DNA from: Pseudomonadota bacterium
GTDB lineage: Bacteria; Pseudomonadota; Gammaproteobacteria; Steroidobacterales; Steroidobacteraceae
Direction: 5' to 3'
Assembly (NCBI GenBank): GCA_023423065.1
Contig: JAFAGC010000099.1
Coordinates: 1-32,331 of the forward strand
Length of the DNA stretch: 32,331 nucleotides
Position 1 is the stretch's first letter. Each line of letters begins with the position of its first letter. Below are positions 24,607 to 32,331 of the stretch, one piece after another. The translations under genes were made by a program, and so were the position numbers. Under the pieces are notes generated by a model. It was not told the origin of the DNA, ran no database searches, and worked only from the letters and a program-made list of their open reading frames with translations.

Positions 24607-25869
24607 TCAGTGCCGGTCGGTGGAAGGCGACGCGGTGCCCCGGCGGCGCCTGCCGGGCGCCTGTTCGGACATATCCTCTCCGCTTTCGTCGGCCCCCCGG
24701 GCGACGGGCAGCGCACTTCCCCGGCGGACGGCGAGGGTGCCGAAACGCTCGCGGATCAGGTCCACGGCGGAGTCGAGCGCCGTCGCGTTGGGCGAGGCCG
24801 TCGGCGCGGCGAACAGGTCCATCTGGTCGGCGGCGTGCAGGTGGTTCACGCCCACGCCTAACAACCGCACCTTCGCGCGCGGCTGCTCCGCGAGCCAGTC
24901 GGAGAGCAGTTCGGCGGCGATCTTCGCGATCGTGCGCGTATCGGTGGTCGAAGGCTCGAAGCGTTTCTGCCGCGTGAAGGTCGTGAAGTCCGCGCGCCGG
25001 ATCTTCACCTGCACGCAGCCCGTCGCGAGGTTCTGCGCGCGCATGCGCGCCGCGGCGCGGTCGGCGAGTCTGAGCACCTCGGCCTGCATGCGCGCCGGTT
25101 CGGCGAGATCGCTCGAGAACGTCTCCTCCGCGCTGATCGACTTCTCGTCCCACTCCGCCATGACGGGCCGCTCGTCGATGCCGGAGGCGCGATCGCGCAT
25201 GCGCTGCGAGTCGCGTCCGAAGATGGGCCACAACACCGAGTCCGGTGCGCGCCGCAATTCGCCCAGCGTCGCGATGCCCGCGGCCTCGACGCGTTCGCCC
25301 AACTTCCGCCCCAGGCCGGGCAGCCGGCGCACCGAGAGCGGATCGAGCACGGCGTGCATGTTTTCCGCCGTGACCACGGTGAGGCCGTCGGGCTTTTCGA
25401 GATCCGAGGCGATCTTCGCGACCAGCTTGTTGGGCGCGACGCCGACCGAAGCGCCGAGCTGCGTGACCTCGCGGACCTTCTGCTTGATCCCGCGCGCGAT
25501 GCTGACCGCGTCTCCCTTGAGCGCGAGGCTCGCGGTCACGTCGAGGTACGCCTCGTCGAGCGACAGCCCTTCGACCACCGGCGTGTACTCGTGAAAGATG
25601 CCGAATACCTGGTGCGACACCTCGCGATACACCGACATGCGCGGCGGCACGCAGATCGCGTGCGGGCAGCGGCGCAGCGCCTCGCGGATGGGCATCGCCG
25701 AGCGCACGCCGAACTTGCGCACCTCGTAACTCGCGGCCGCGACCACGCCGCGATTGGCGGTGCCGCCGACGATGAGTGGGTGGCCACGCAATTCGGGCCG
25801 GTCGCGCTGTTCGACGGATGCGTAGAACGCATCCATGTCGACGTGCAGGATGGCGCGCGCGGCGGTCAT
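24607..25869 (-). CDS. dinB: DNA polymerase IV (Y family)
   Basis: 420-residue translesion polymerase. Catalytic acids are in HVDMDAFYASVE (Asp11, Asp13) and SLDEAYLD (Asp105, Glu106). The fingers residues YEVRKFGVRSAMP and the helix-hairpin-helix RRLPGLGRKLGERV are present. A beta-clamp motif QMDLF lies at 349-353, followed by an extra 67 residues ending in a basic PGRRRRG stretch, so the protein is longer than E. coli Pol IV (351). AAAGG lies upstream of ATG 25869. No LexA box was recognised. It follows the DUF4399 gene after 41 bases that contain only CG-repeat palindromes. Confidence 0.96.
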   Translation of the reverse strand: MTAARAILHVDMDAFYASVEQRDRPELRGHPLIVGGTANRGVVAAASYEVRKFGVRSAMPIREALRRCPHAICVPPRMSVYREVSHQVFGIFHEYTPVVEGLSLDEAYLDVTASLALKGDAVSIARGIKQKVREVTQLGASVGVAPNKLVAKIASDLEKPDGLTVVTAENMHAVLDPLSVRRLPGLGRKLGERVEAAGIATLGELRRAPDSVLWPIFGRDSQRMRDRASGIDERPVMAEWDEKSISAEETFSSDLAEPARMQAEVLRLADRAAARMRAQNLATGCVQVKIRRADFTTFTRQKRFEPSTTDTRTIAKIAAELLSDWLAEQPRAKVRLLGVGVNHLHAADQMDLFAAPTASPNATALDSAVDLIRERFGTLAVRRGSALPVARGADESGEDMSEQAPGRRRRGTASPSTDRH

Positions 25870-25910
25870 GGACGCCTTTTTACTCCCTCTCTCGCGCGGA
25901 CGCTCGCGCG

Positions 25911-26345
25911 CTATTTCGTCACTTCGATGGTGATCTTCTTCGAGACCACCGCCGGGTCGTGCGGAACGTGCAGGAAATCGCCGAGCACGAGCTGCAGCGT
26001 GTGTTTGCCGGGCGGCAGCGTCACCGTGGTCTCGGTCTGGCCCTTGCCGAAGTGCACCGTCTTCTCGTTCGCGGGCAGCGGCTGCGACAGGTCGGCCGGC
26101 GGATCGCTGTCGATCAGCAGGTGATGGTGGCCGGTGCCGTCCATCTTGAATCCCGCCGGCGCGACGCCCATGCCCTTGAGGCCGAACACGACCGTCACCG
26201 GGCTCGTGACCTTTTCGCCGTCCTTCGGCGAGACGATGTAGACCTCCGCTCCGGCGGGCGAGGGTTCACGCGCGGTCGCCGAAGTTGCGAACGCGAACGC
26301 CGACAACGCGGCGATTCCGGCGAGTGAGACGATGTGTCGATTCAT
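25911..26345 (-). CDS. DUF4399 periplasmic protein
   Basis: 144-residue protein with a signal peptide (MNRHIVSLAGIAALSAFAFATSATA) and one DUF4399 domain: VYIVSPKDGEKVTSPVTVVFGLKGMGVAPAG with GHHHLLID and PPGKHTLQLVLGDFLHVPH. The conserved HHHL and the distal His pattern would suit metal binding, but no function is established for the family. ATG 26345 has AAGGA six to ten bases upstream. It lies 83 bases downstream of the DUF3667 gene on the same strand. Confidence 0.9.
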   Translation of the reverse strand: MNRHIVSLAGIAALSAFAFATSATAREPSPAGAEVYIVSPKDGEKVTSPVTVVFGLKGMGVAPAGFKMDGTGHHHLLIDSDPPADLSQPLPANEKTVHFGKGQTETTVTLPPGKHTLQLVLGDFLHVPHDPAVVSKKITIEVTK

Positions 26346-26428
26346 GAACGTTTCCTTCTTCGTGGGATGCGGCAAGGTACGTCCGGCGCGGCCGCATGCG
26401 CAAGATTCCCGGGATCGCCGGACGGAAG

Positions 26429-27544
26429 CTAGAGAGTCAGCGCGCTGACCAGCGCGGTGACCAACAGCACGATCAGGGCGGAGCAGAAGTATGCGACGCC
26501 CAGGAACGTGTACTTGCAGAAGGTCAACGTGCGCGACTGTCCGTAAAACACGCGCATGGCGCGGAAGATGTAATAGATCACGTAAAGCCAGATCACCGCA
26601 CTCAGCAATCCCAGGTGTTCCCCCACGACGGGGATCTCGAGCGAAAGGGCCAGGATGGTCATGGCCAGGAACACGAAGGCGTGGTTGTGCACCAGGAGCA
26701 GCAGATGCTCCACGTAGTAGCGCTTCGGCCGCCAGTACAGCAGTTTCATGATGCCAGCGAGCAGTGGCAGGAACACGAACATCGCGCGCGGAATGTTGTG
26801 AACGAACGCGTTGATCAAATCGTCGTCGCGCAGCGTGGTGATCTTCTGGCAGAAGCCATACCGCGCCCGCTGTGACCACCTGGCGTCCGGTCCGGGCGGC
26901 TCCCGCGGTCCGACGCACAGGCCCGAGCTGACGCGCCGACCCGCCTGCGACTCGTCGACGGCCGCATCAGAGGGACTGGCCTTGCCTTTCAGGGTCGCCT
27001 CCTGAGCGTCCGCCTTGCGCCGCATTTCCTCGGCGGCCTGCGGGATGCCCGGCGTGCCGGGCAGATCCGCCTCGAGCTGGTCGGCGGACTCCCTCAGGGC
27101 CGCGATACTTGCCGTGGTGGGCGGACTTTCCTCGGCGCCGCCCGCGACCTTCCCGTGCCCGGCGAGTCCGGTCACCACGAAGAACAACACACTGATGACC
27201 AGGTACAGCCGGAACGGCGGCAGGTAACGCGCGCGCCGCCCGTCGAAGAACTCCCTCGAGAGGAATCCCGGCCGCGCGAGTAGATAGCCGATGGTGCGCC
27301 ACAGGCGCGAGTCGGCGTGAGTGACACTTTCGAAGGCCTCGGAGGCGAAATGGCCGACGGTGTGCACGTGCGGCTCGTGACGTTGCCCGCACGCCGAACA
27401 GTATTCGCCGGAAAGCGCCGCGCCGCAGTTCTGGCACGCGTAACTGGGCAGCGGCGGCGCCGGCACGGCCGGCTCCGCGACCTCCACCGGGGCGGTCGCG
27501 GATACTGCGGTCGAGCTGACTACTGGCGCGAGCGGTTCGTTCAC
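26429..27544 (-). CDS. DUF3667-type zinc-ribbon membrane protein
   Basis: 371-residue predicted inner-membrane protein. After a Pro/Ala/Val-rich N-terminus comes a zinc ribbon (CQNCGAALSGEYCSACGQ), then a DUF3667-like segment (RLWRTIGYLLARPGFLSREF...YLPPFRLYLVISVLFF), a hydrophilic loop (about 130-235), and four hydrophobic helices to the C-terminus. The start is GTG at 27544; no in-frame ATG is nearby. It begins nine bases after the fadE stop, so it is probably cotranscribed with it. Function unknown; the zinc ribbon and the YLPPFRLY signature make the family call likely. Confidence 0.86.
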   Translation of the reverse strand: MNEPLAPVVSSTAVSATAPVEVAEPAVPAPPLPSYACQNCGAALSGEYCSACGQRHEPHVHTVGHFASEAFESVTHADSRLWRTIGYLLARPGFLSREFFDGRRARYLPPFRLYLVISVLFFVVTGLAGHGKVAGGAEESPPTTASIAALRESADQLEADLPGTPGIPQAAEEMRRKADAQEATLKGKASPSDAAVDESQAGRRVSSGLCVGPREPPGPDARWSQRARYGFCQKITTLRDDDLINAFVHNIPRAMFVFLPLLAGIMKLLYWRPKRYYVEHLLLLVHNHAFVFLAMTILALSLEIPVVGEHLGLLSAVIWLYVIYYIFRAMRVFYGQSRTLTFCKYTFLGVAYFCSALIVLLVTALVSALTL

Positions 27545-27553
27545 GCGGCGATG

Positions 27554-30106
27554 TCAGGCGACATGGATGTCGCCGACTGACGAGGGTCGTGGTTGCTCTT
27601 CCGTGTCCGGTCGTACACCCGCGGCCATCTCGCGCGAATCGAAGTCGTCGACGCTGATGATCTCCATGACCTTGCGGTCGTAGTCGCGCAGCATCGCGGC
27701 CTCGGTCTCGGAAATGATGCCGGCGGCGAGCGCCTGCGCGATCTGTCCGGGCGGATCGAGCGCGGTCACCTTGCCGGTCTTGACGCCTTCGACGCGGATG
27801 CGCTTTTCCACCGGCTCCGCGGTCTGCGAAAGGATCAGTGCCTCGTCGAGCAGGCCGAGCGGATTGCCGGGCTCATGCGTGCGATAGACGTACTTGCAGA
27901 GCCGGTCGCGCACGCCGCTCACCGTGAGGATCGCGTCCGCGAGTTTGCGTCCGAGCCGGTCGCTCGGCGCCGAGTAGGCGCGGCCGCCGGGGAAGATCGC
28001 GATGCGCATGATCCCGGCGAGGAAGCGGTTCGGGAAATTGCGCAGGAAATCGTGCAGCTGCTCCTGCGCCTTGTAGAGCAGGTTGCGGCAGGCCCATTCC
28101 ACGATCGGCAGATCCTCCGCGGGACGGCCCTGGTTCTCGTGGTGCTTGAGCACCATCGAGGCGAGATACATCGCCGACAACACGTCGCCCAGGCGCGCGG
28201 AGAGGTTTTCCTTCTTCTTGAGATACCCACCGAGCGTGAGCATCGCGACGTCGACCGCGAAGGCGAACGAGGCCGAGAAGCGCACGATGTGCTGGTAGTA
28301 GCGCTTCGTGTCGCCGACTTCGGGCACGTGCGTGAAGCGCGCGTGCGTCAACGCCATGACGAACGAACGCACCGCGTTGCTGATCGTGAAGCCGACGTGG
28401 CCGAACAGCGCGCGGTCGAATTCGTCGACGCCCTTCGCGCGGTCGGGATTACGCGCCGCGTTCATCTCCTTGAGCACGAACGGATGGCAGCGCACCGCGC
28501 CCTGGCCGAAGATGATGAGCGAACGCGTGAGGATGTTCGCGCCCTCCACCGTGATCGCGACGGGCACGACCTGGTAGTTGCGGCCGAGATAGTTGCGCGG
28601 GCCAAGCTGGATACCCTTGCCGCCGTGCACGTCCATCGCATCGTTCGCGACCTGCCGGCCCATCTCGGTGACGTGGTACTTGAGCATCGCGGACGGCACC
28701 GAAGGCTTCTCGCCGCCGTCGATCGCGCCGGCCGTCACCGAACGCGCCGCGTCCATGGTGTACGTATAGCCGACCATGCGCGCGAGCACGGCCTCGACGC
28801 CTTCGAACTTGCCCACCGGCATGTTGAACTGGCGGCGGATGCGCGCGTAGGCGCCCGAGGAGAACACGCCGAGCTTCGCGCCGCCCGTGGTGTTGGAAGG
28901 CAGCGAGATGCAGCGCCCCACCGACAGCTGCTCGACCAGCATGCGCCAGCCCTGTCCCGCCATCGCAGGCCCGCCGATGATCGTGTCGAGCGGCACGAAC
29001 ACGTCCTTGCCCGAAAGCGGGCCGTTCTGGAACGGCACATTGAGCGGGAAGTGGCGGCGACCGATGGACAGTCCCGGCGTGTCGCGCGGGATCAGCGCGC
29101 AGGTGATGCCGTAGTCGGACTTGTCGCCGCCGAGTAGTTTGTCCGGGTCGAACAGGCGGAACGCGAGGCCGACCACCGTGGCGATCGGCGCGAGCGTGAT
29201 GTAGCGCTTCGAGAAGTTGAGCCTGAGGCCGACGATCTCCTTGCCCTGGTACGTGCCGCGGCAGACCACGCCCGTGTCGGGCAGCGAGGCCGCGTCCGAG
29301 CCGGCGCGCGGATGCGTCAGCGCGAAACACGGCACCTCGTCACCGCGCGCGAGGCGCGGCAGGTAGTAGTTCTTCTGCTCCTCGGTGCCGTAGTGGTTGA
29401 GCAGTTCGGCGGGGCCGAGCGAGTTCGGGACGGCGGTGGTCGCCGCGAGGAGTCCCGAGCGGCTCGCGAGTTTCACGAGCACGCACGAATGCGCGTAGGC
29501 CGAGAACTCGAGACCGCCGTACTTCTTCGGGATGATCATCGCGAAGAAGCCCTTCTGCTTGAGGAAATCCCAGACGTGCTTCGGCATGTCGGCGCGCCGG
29601 TGCGTGATGTCCCAGTCGTCGAACATGCGGCACAACTCTTCGCAGGGACCGTCGATGAAGGCCTGCTCCTCGGCCGTGAGCTGCGGCGCCTTGCTGGCCA
29701 GCAACTTCTCGAAGCGCGGCTTGCCGGTGAACAGTTCGCCGTCCCACCACACGGTGCCGGCCTCGAGCGCTTCCTTCTCGGTCTGCGACATCGACGGCAG
29801 CATGCGCATGTACGCTTTCATGAACGGGCGCGTGATCACGGCCTTGCGCAGCGGCCGCACGTTGAACAGCCACAGCGCCGCGAGCAGCACCCACAGGAAT
29901 CCTTTCCAGATCCCGGCCGGCGGCGCGATGAAGGTGTACCCGGCCAGCAGCAGCGTGAACACGACGGTGAACGCGATGAGCGGCAGCCGCTTGTACGCCA
30001 TGAAGACCACGGCGCCGATGAAGACCAGGGTGAACCCGGTGCCGACCTGGGCAACGTAGGCGGCCGCGGCGATCAGGAAAAGTATTACCAGGACTGCGCC
30101 GAACAT
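27554..30106 (-). CDS. fadE: Membrane-associated acyl-CoA dehydrogenase FadE
   Basis: 850-residue flavoenzyme for the first step of fatty-acid beta-oxidation, oxidising acyl-CoA to trans-2-enoyl-CoA. Three hydrophobic N-terminal segments (within residues 1-85) match E. coli FadE (814 residues), followed by the acyl-CoA dehydrogenase domains (KYGGLEFSAYAHSCVLVKL, CFALTHPRAGSDAAS) and the FadE-specific C-terminal DUF1974 region. ATG 30106 has GAGGG nine bases upstream and a -10-like TATAGT about 30 bases upstream. It lies 45 bases downstream of the LysR gene on the same strand, with the DUF3667 gene after it. A FadR or PsrA operator was not recognised. Confidence 0.96.
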   Translation of the reverse strand: MFGAVLVILFLIAAAAYVAQVGTGFTLVFIGAVVFMAYKRLPLIAFTVVFTLLLAGYTFIAPPAGIWKGFLWVLLAALWLFNVRPLRKAVITRPFMKAYMRMLPSMSQTEKEALEAGTVWWDGELFTGKPRFEKLLASKAPQLTAEEQAFIDGPCEELCRMFDDWDITHRRADMPKHVWDFLKQKGFFAMIIPKKYGGLEFSAYAHSCVLVKLASRSGLLAATTAVPNSLGPAELLNHYGTEEQKNYYLPRLARGDEVPCFALTHPRAGSDAASLPDTGVVCRGTYQGKEIVGLRLNFSKRYITLAPIATVVGLAFRLFDPDKLLGGDKSDYGITCALIPRDTPGLSIGRRHFPLNVPFQNGPLSGKDVFVPLDTIIGGPAMAGQGWRMLVEQLSVGRCISLPSNTTGGAKLGVFSSGAYARIRRQFNMPVGKFEGVEAVLARMVGYTYTMDAARSVTAGAIDGGEKPSVPSAMLKYHVTEMGRQVANDAMDVHGGKGIQLGPRNYLGRNYQVVPVAITVEGANILTRSLIIFGQGAVRCHPFVLKEMNAARNPDRAKGVDEFDRALFGHVGFTISNAVRSFVMALTHARFTHVPEVGDTKRYYQHIVRFSASFAFAVDVAMLTLGGYLKKKENLSARLGDVLSAMYLASMVLKHHENQGRPAEDLPIVEWACRNLLYKAQEQLHDFLRNFPNRFLAGIMRIAIFPGGRAYSAPSDRLGRKLADAILTVSGVRDRLCKYVYRTHEPGNPLGLLDEALILSQTAEPVEKRIRVEGVKTGKVTALDPPGQIAQALAAGIISETEAAMLRDYDRKVMEIISVDDFDSREMAAGVRPDTEEQPRPSSVGDIHVA

Positions 30107-30135
30107 GGGGAAAGCCCTCGTTTCTCGATGTCGAA

Positions 30136-30164
30136 ACTATAGTCCTTTTCGTCAGGACTGGCCC
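30136..30164 (-). promoter_or_regulatory. Candidate fadE promoter with a palindrome in the spacer
   Basis: On the minus strand TATAGT (30141-30136) is preceded by the 17-base sequence GTCCTGACGAAAAGGAC, whose ends form a 5-bp inverted repeat (GTCCT/AGGAC), and then by GGGCCA as a weak -35. It overlaps the last codons of the LysR gene. The palindrome could be an operator. Confidence 0.4.
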
Positions 30165-31063
30165 TCGAAGGCGCGGCGTTCCTCGACGATCGCGTCCCCG
30201 ATCACGGTCAGAAAAGCGCGGATTCGTGCCGTGTTGCGCAGGTCCTTGTGCGTGACGATCCACAGCTCGCTCGCGAGGTCGGACAGTACCGGCGAGATCC
30301 GCCGCACGGCGTCGTCGCGGTCCGCGAGGTAACACGGCAGCAGCGCGATACCGACGCCGGCGCGCACGGCCATCAATTGATTGACGAGGCTGTTGCTGCG
30401 GTAGGCGATGCGCTCTTCCGGCACATGCGTGCCGATCCATTCGCTCGCGACGATCAGCGCCGGCTCGTCCCAGCCGATCACCGCCAACCTGGAGAAATTG
30501 AAGCTCCGGCCGTCGCGGCGCAGGTTGGCGCTCATCGACTCCGGACCGTAGAACGCCCAGGCGATGCCCGTGAGCCGACGGCCGAACAAGGTGGGATCGA
30601 CCGGGCGCCGCACGCGCAGCGCGACGTCGGCCTCGCGGCGCCCGAGATCGAGCATGCGGTTGTCGATCGTCAGCACGAGCTGGATGCGCGGATGCACGTC
30701 GTGGAAGCGCGCGAACAGCCGCGGCAACACCGCGTGCGACAAGGTCTCGGACGCGGTGACGCGCAGCACGCCCGAAAGCTGCTGGTCGCGCCCGCCGATC
30801 TCGCGGTCCACGGAAAGTAGTTCGGTCTCGACGCGTTCGGCCGCGGCGGCGGCCCGCTCGCCCGCCGCCGTCGGCTGGTAGCCGCGCGGCGAACGGTCGA
30901 AGAGGCGTACCTGCAGCCGCTCCTCGAGCGCATTCAGCCGCCGGAAGACCGTCGACAGGTCGATGTCGAGACGTTCGGCCGCGCCGGCCAGCGTGCGCTC
31001 GCGCGCCAGCGCGAGGATCAGCGGCAGGTCGGTGAAGGTCAGCGCGGAGCTATTTGCAGCCAT
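30152..31063 (-). CDS. LysR family transcriptional regulator
   Basis: 303-residue DNA-binding regulator. The N-terminal helix-turn-helix (about 14-60) has LAGAAERLDIDLSTVFRRLNALEERLQVRLFDR, followed by the linker helix and a type-2 periplasmic-binding-like effector domain (about 90-290). ATG 31063 gives a standard LysR start; the frame stays open to 31228, but that part overlaps the divergent gene and is not conserved-looking. It is divergent from the DoxX gene, the classic arrangement for LysR control of a neighbour, and upstream of fadE on the same strand. The effector is unknown. Confidence 0.94.
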   Translation of the reverse strand: MAANSSALTFTDLPLILALARERTLAGAAERLDIDLSTVFRRLNALEERLQVRLFDRSPRGYQPTAAGERAAAAAERVETELLSVDREIGGRDQQLSGVLRVTASETLSHAVLPRLFARFHDVHPRIQLVLTIDNRMLDLGRREADVALRVRRPVDPTLFGRRLTGIAWAFYGPESMSANLRRDGRSFNFSRLAVIGWDEPALIVASEWIGTHVPEERIAYRSNSLVNQLMAVRAGVGIALLPCYLADRDDAVRRISPVLSDLASELWIVTHKDLRNTARIRAFLTVIGDAIVEERRAFEGQS

Positions 31064-31099
31064 GCAAACGAACTTTGCCGATTGGCCGATGTGTTTGCA
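31063..31099. promoter_or_regulatory. Candidate LysR operator dyad between the LysR and DoxX genes
   Basis: TGCAAAC at 31063-31069 and GTTTGCA at 31093-31099 are perfect inverted copies with 23 bases between them, in an 84-base divergent intergenic region. Direct copies of GCCGAT flank TG at the centre. The left arm overlaps the LysR start codon, which fits autorepression. Binding is inferred from position. Confidence 0.4.
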
Positions 31100-31147
31100 A
31101 TTGCGCCAACCCACACTGGAGCTCCTCAACAACAACGGGAGATCCAC

Positions 31148-31582
31148 ATGTCGAGTCTGCTGGAGAATGGAAACAACGCGGCCGCGGCGCTGCTGCGCGT
31201 CTCGCTGGGTGTCATGTTCGTCGCGCACAGCGTCGTGCTGAAGCTGTTCGTGTACGGGCTCGCCGGCACGGCCGGTTACTTCGAGTCGATCGGGCTACCC
31301 GGCGCGCTGGCCTACGTCGTGTTCGCCGCGGAAGCCGTGGGCGGTGTGCTGCTGATCGCGAACGTGGCGACCGGATGGGTGTCGCTGGCGCTGATTCCGA
31401 TCCTGGGTGGCGCGCTCTGGGCGCACGCCGGCAACGGCTGGGTGTTCAGCAACGCCAATGGCGGCTGGGAATATCCGCTGTTCCTGATCGTGGTGTCCGT
31501 GGCCGTGGCGCTGCAGGCCTTTGCGGCGCCGGCTCCGCGCACGAACCGCGCGAGCCTTCAGTCCGCCGTGCAGCAGGCGTAA
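31148..31582 (+). CDS. DoxX family membrane protein
   Basis: 144-residue inner-membrane protein with four hydrophobic helices. The first contains LLRVSLGVMFVAHSVVLKLF and is followed by the YFESIGLPGALAYVVFAAE motif typical of the DoxX/YphA group; the loop GWVFSNANGGWEYPLF sits before the last helix. DoxX-like proteins have been tied to thiosulfate:quinone oxidation in Acidianus and to redox defence in mycobacteria, but most are uncharacterised. ATG 31148 has GGGAG eight bases upstream; a reading from 31082 would cross the operator region. Likely regulated by the divergent LysR protein. Confidence 0.92.
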   Translation: MSSLLENGNNAAAALLRVSLGVMFVAHSVVLKLFVYGLAGTAGYFESIGLPGALAYVVFAAEAVGGVLLIANVATGWVSLALIPILGGALWAHAGNGWVFSNANGGWEYPLFLIVVSVAVALQAFAAPAPRTNRASLQSAVQQA

Positions 31583-31592
31583 AACGGAGGGC

Positions 31593-32331
31593 ATGAACAG
31601 CTCCAGCCACTTCGTCACCGTCGCGCGCGAGTACGCGAGCTTCCGTCCGGGCTATCCGCCCGAACTGTTCGCGTGGCTCGCGCGCGCCGCGCCGGCGCGC
31701 GACGCGGTGTGGGATTGCGGTTGCGGCAGTGGCCAGGCGAGCACCGCGCTCGCGGAACATTTCGGGGTCGTATTCGCCACCGACGTCGCGGCCGAACAGA
31801 TAGGCGCGGCCAGGCCCCATCCACGCGTGCGTTATTCCGTCGCGCCGGCGGACCGCAGCGGACTCCCCGATGAATCGGTGAATCTCGTCACCGTGGCGCA
31901 GGCGCTGCACTGGTTCGACGTGATGACTTTCCATGCCGAGGCCCGGCGCGTCGCACGGCCCGGCGCGTTGCTCGCGGTGTGGAACTACCCGAGGCCGCAG
32001 TTCGCGGATCCCGATCTGGATCGGCGGTTCGACGCCTTCTACACGGACGTGGTCGGGCCTTACTGGCCGCCCGAACGCGTACACGTCGAGCAGAACTATC
32101 GCACGCTGCCGTTTCCGTTCCAGGAGATCGAGGCGCCGCCATTCGCGTTCGAGCTGCATTGGAGTCTCGACCAGGTGATCGGCTACGTGAGCAGCTGGTC
32201 CGCCACCGCGCGGTATCGCGAGGCGCTGTCGGCCGATCCGGGTCCGCTGCTGCGCGAGTCGCTCGCGCCCGCGTGGCCGCGAGGCGGCACCGCGGCGATT
32301 CGCATGCCGATCGGGTTGGGGGGGGGGGGGG
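31593..32331 (+). CDS. Class I SAM-dependent methyltransferase, cut by the window end
   Basis: 246 codons are visible. The SAM motif I is AVWDCGCGSGQAS (about residues 38-50), followed by FATDVAAEQI and, at the post-motif region, VNLVTVAQALHWFD, which matches the UbiE-like/trans-aconitate methyltransferase-like group. GGAGG lies just before ATG 31593, ten bases after the DoxX stop, so the two genes are probably cotranscribed. Only a handful of residues should be missing: members end with a short basic strand soon after the position where the poly-G run begins (32318). Substrate unknown. Confidence 0.88.
   Translation, partial: MNSSSHFVTVAREYASFRPGYPPELFAWLARAAPARDAVWDCGCGSGQASTALAEHFGVVFATDVAAEQIGAARPHPRVRYSVAPADRSGLPDESVNLVTVAQALHWFDVMTFHAEARRVARPGALLAVWNYPRPQFADPDLDRRFDAFYTDVVGPYWPPERVHVEQNYRTLPFPFQEIEAPPFAFELHWSLDQVIGYVSSWSATARYREALSADPGPLLRESLAPAWPRGGTAAIRMPIGLGGGG
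32318..32331. other. Run of 14 G at the window end, likely sequencing or assembly artefact
   Basis: A 14-base homopolymer abruptly replaces the expected last codons of the methyltransferase. Two-colour Illumina chemistry reports dark cycles as G, and contig ends often carry such tails. Confidence 0.7.

Noticed and set aside
25870..25910. CG-rich palindrome between DUF4399 and dinB as a terminator
   Set aside because: The arms are short self-complementary CGCGCG runs and no U-tract follows on the transcribed strand.
27593..29137. 514-codon open frame on the plus strand
   Set aside because: Antisense to fadE, which is full length with family motifs.

Overview
The window is a gene-dense, GC-rich bacterial chromosome segment. 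Gene content points to a gammaproteobacterium near the Xanthomonadales/Steroidobacterales: a fused FadE-type acyl-CoA dehydrogenase, GspA/GspB type II secretion factors, Pol IV with a clamp motif, and periplasmic beta-glucosidase and amidohydrolase genes. That placement is inference from gene content only; there is no rRNA or tRNA in the window. The right edge ends in a run of 14 G, so it is probably a contig or read end.

Layout. 1-2878: a truncated periplasmic GH3 beta-glucosidase (minus) diverges from a PBP4-type D-Ala-D-Ala carboxypeptidase (plus). 2933-5980: a COG0523/CobW metallochaperone GTPase with a His-rich loop, a WD40 propeller protein and an unrecognised protein form a tight plus-strand cluster. 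6003-8514: a GT4 glycosyltransferase (minus) and an exported M20 amidohydrolase (plus). 8519-8629: a perfect 41-bp inverted repeat lies exactly between two convergent stop codons. 8629-13891: a Tat-exported molybdenum hydroxylase large subunit without its usual iron-sulfur partner, a beta-CASP metallo-hydrolase, an ATP/ADP-translocase-like MFS protein and a KTSC protein, followed by what looks like the decayed tail of an AlkB-type dioxygenase.

The most unusual part is 14061-20015, a compact minus-strand three-gene signalling operon with 6-bp spacers. It encodes (i) a receiver-like domain fused through one membrane helix to a repeat region and a TonB C-terminal domain, (ii) a Ser/Thr protein kinase with an N-terminal receiver that has lost its phospho-acceptor Asp, and (iii) a membrane-anchored CheA-like ATPase with a degenerate Hpt domain and no CheW domain. 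A secreted protein of unknown function diverges from it, coupled to GNAT acetyltransferase and periplasmic rhodanese genes by ATGA overlaps.

22161-31063 is a long minus-strand run: LysR regulator, fadE, a DUF3667 membrane protein, a DUF4399 periplasmic protein, dinB, then gspA-gspB. A DoxX membrane protein diverges from the LysR gene across a short intergenic dyad, followed by a SAM methyltransferase cut by the poly-G window end. No CRISPR array, tRNA, rRNA or complete insertion sequence was seen. No gene-free stretch exceeds 300 bases; the longest is about 230 bases at 20016-20246.
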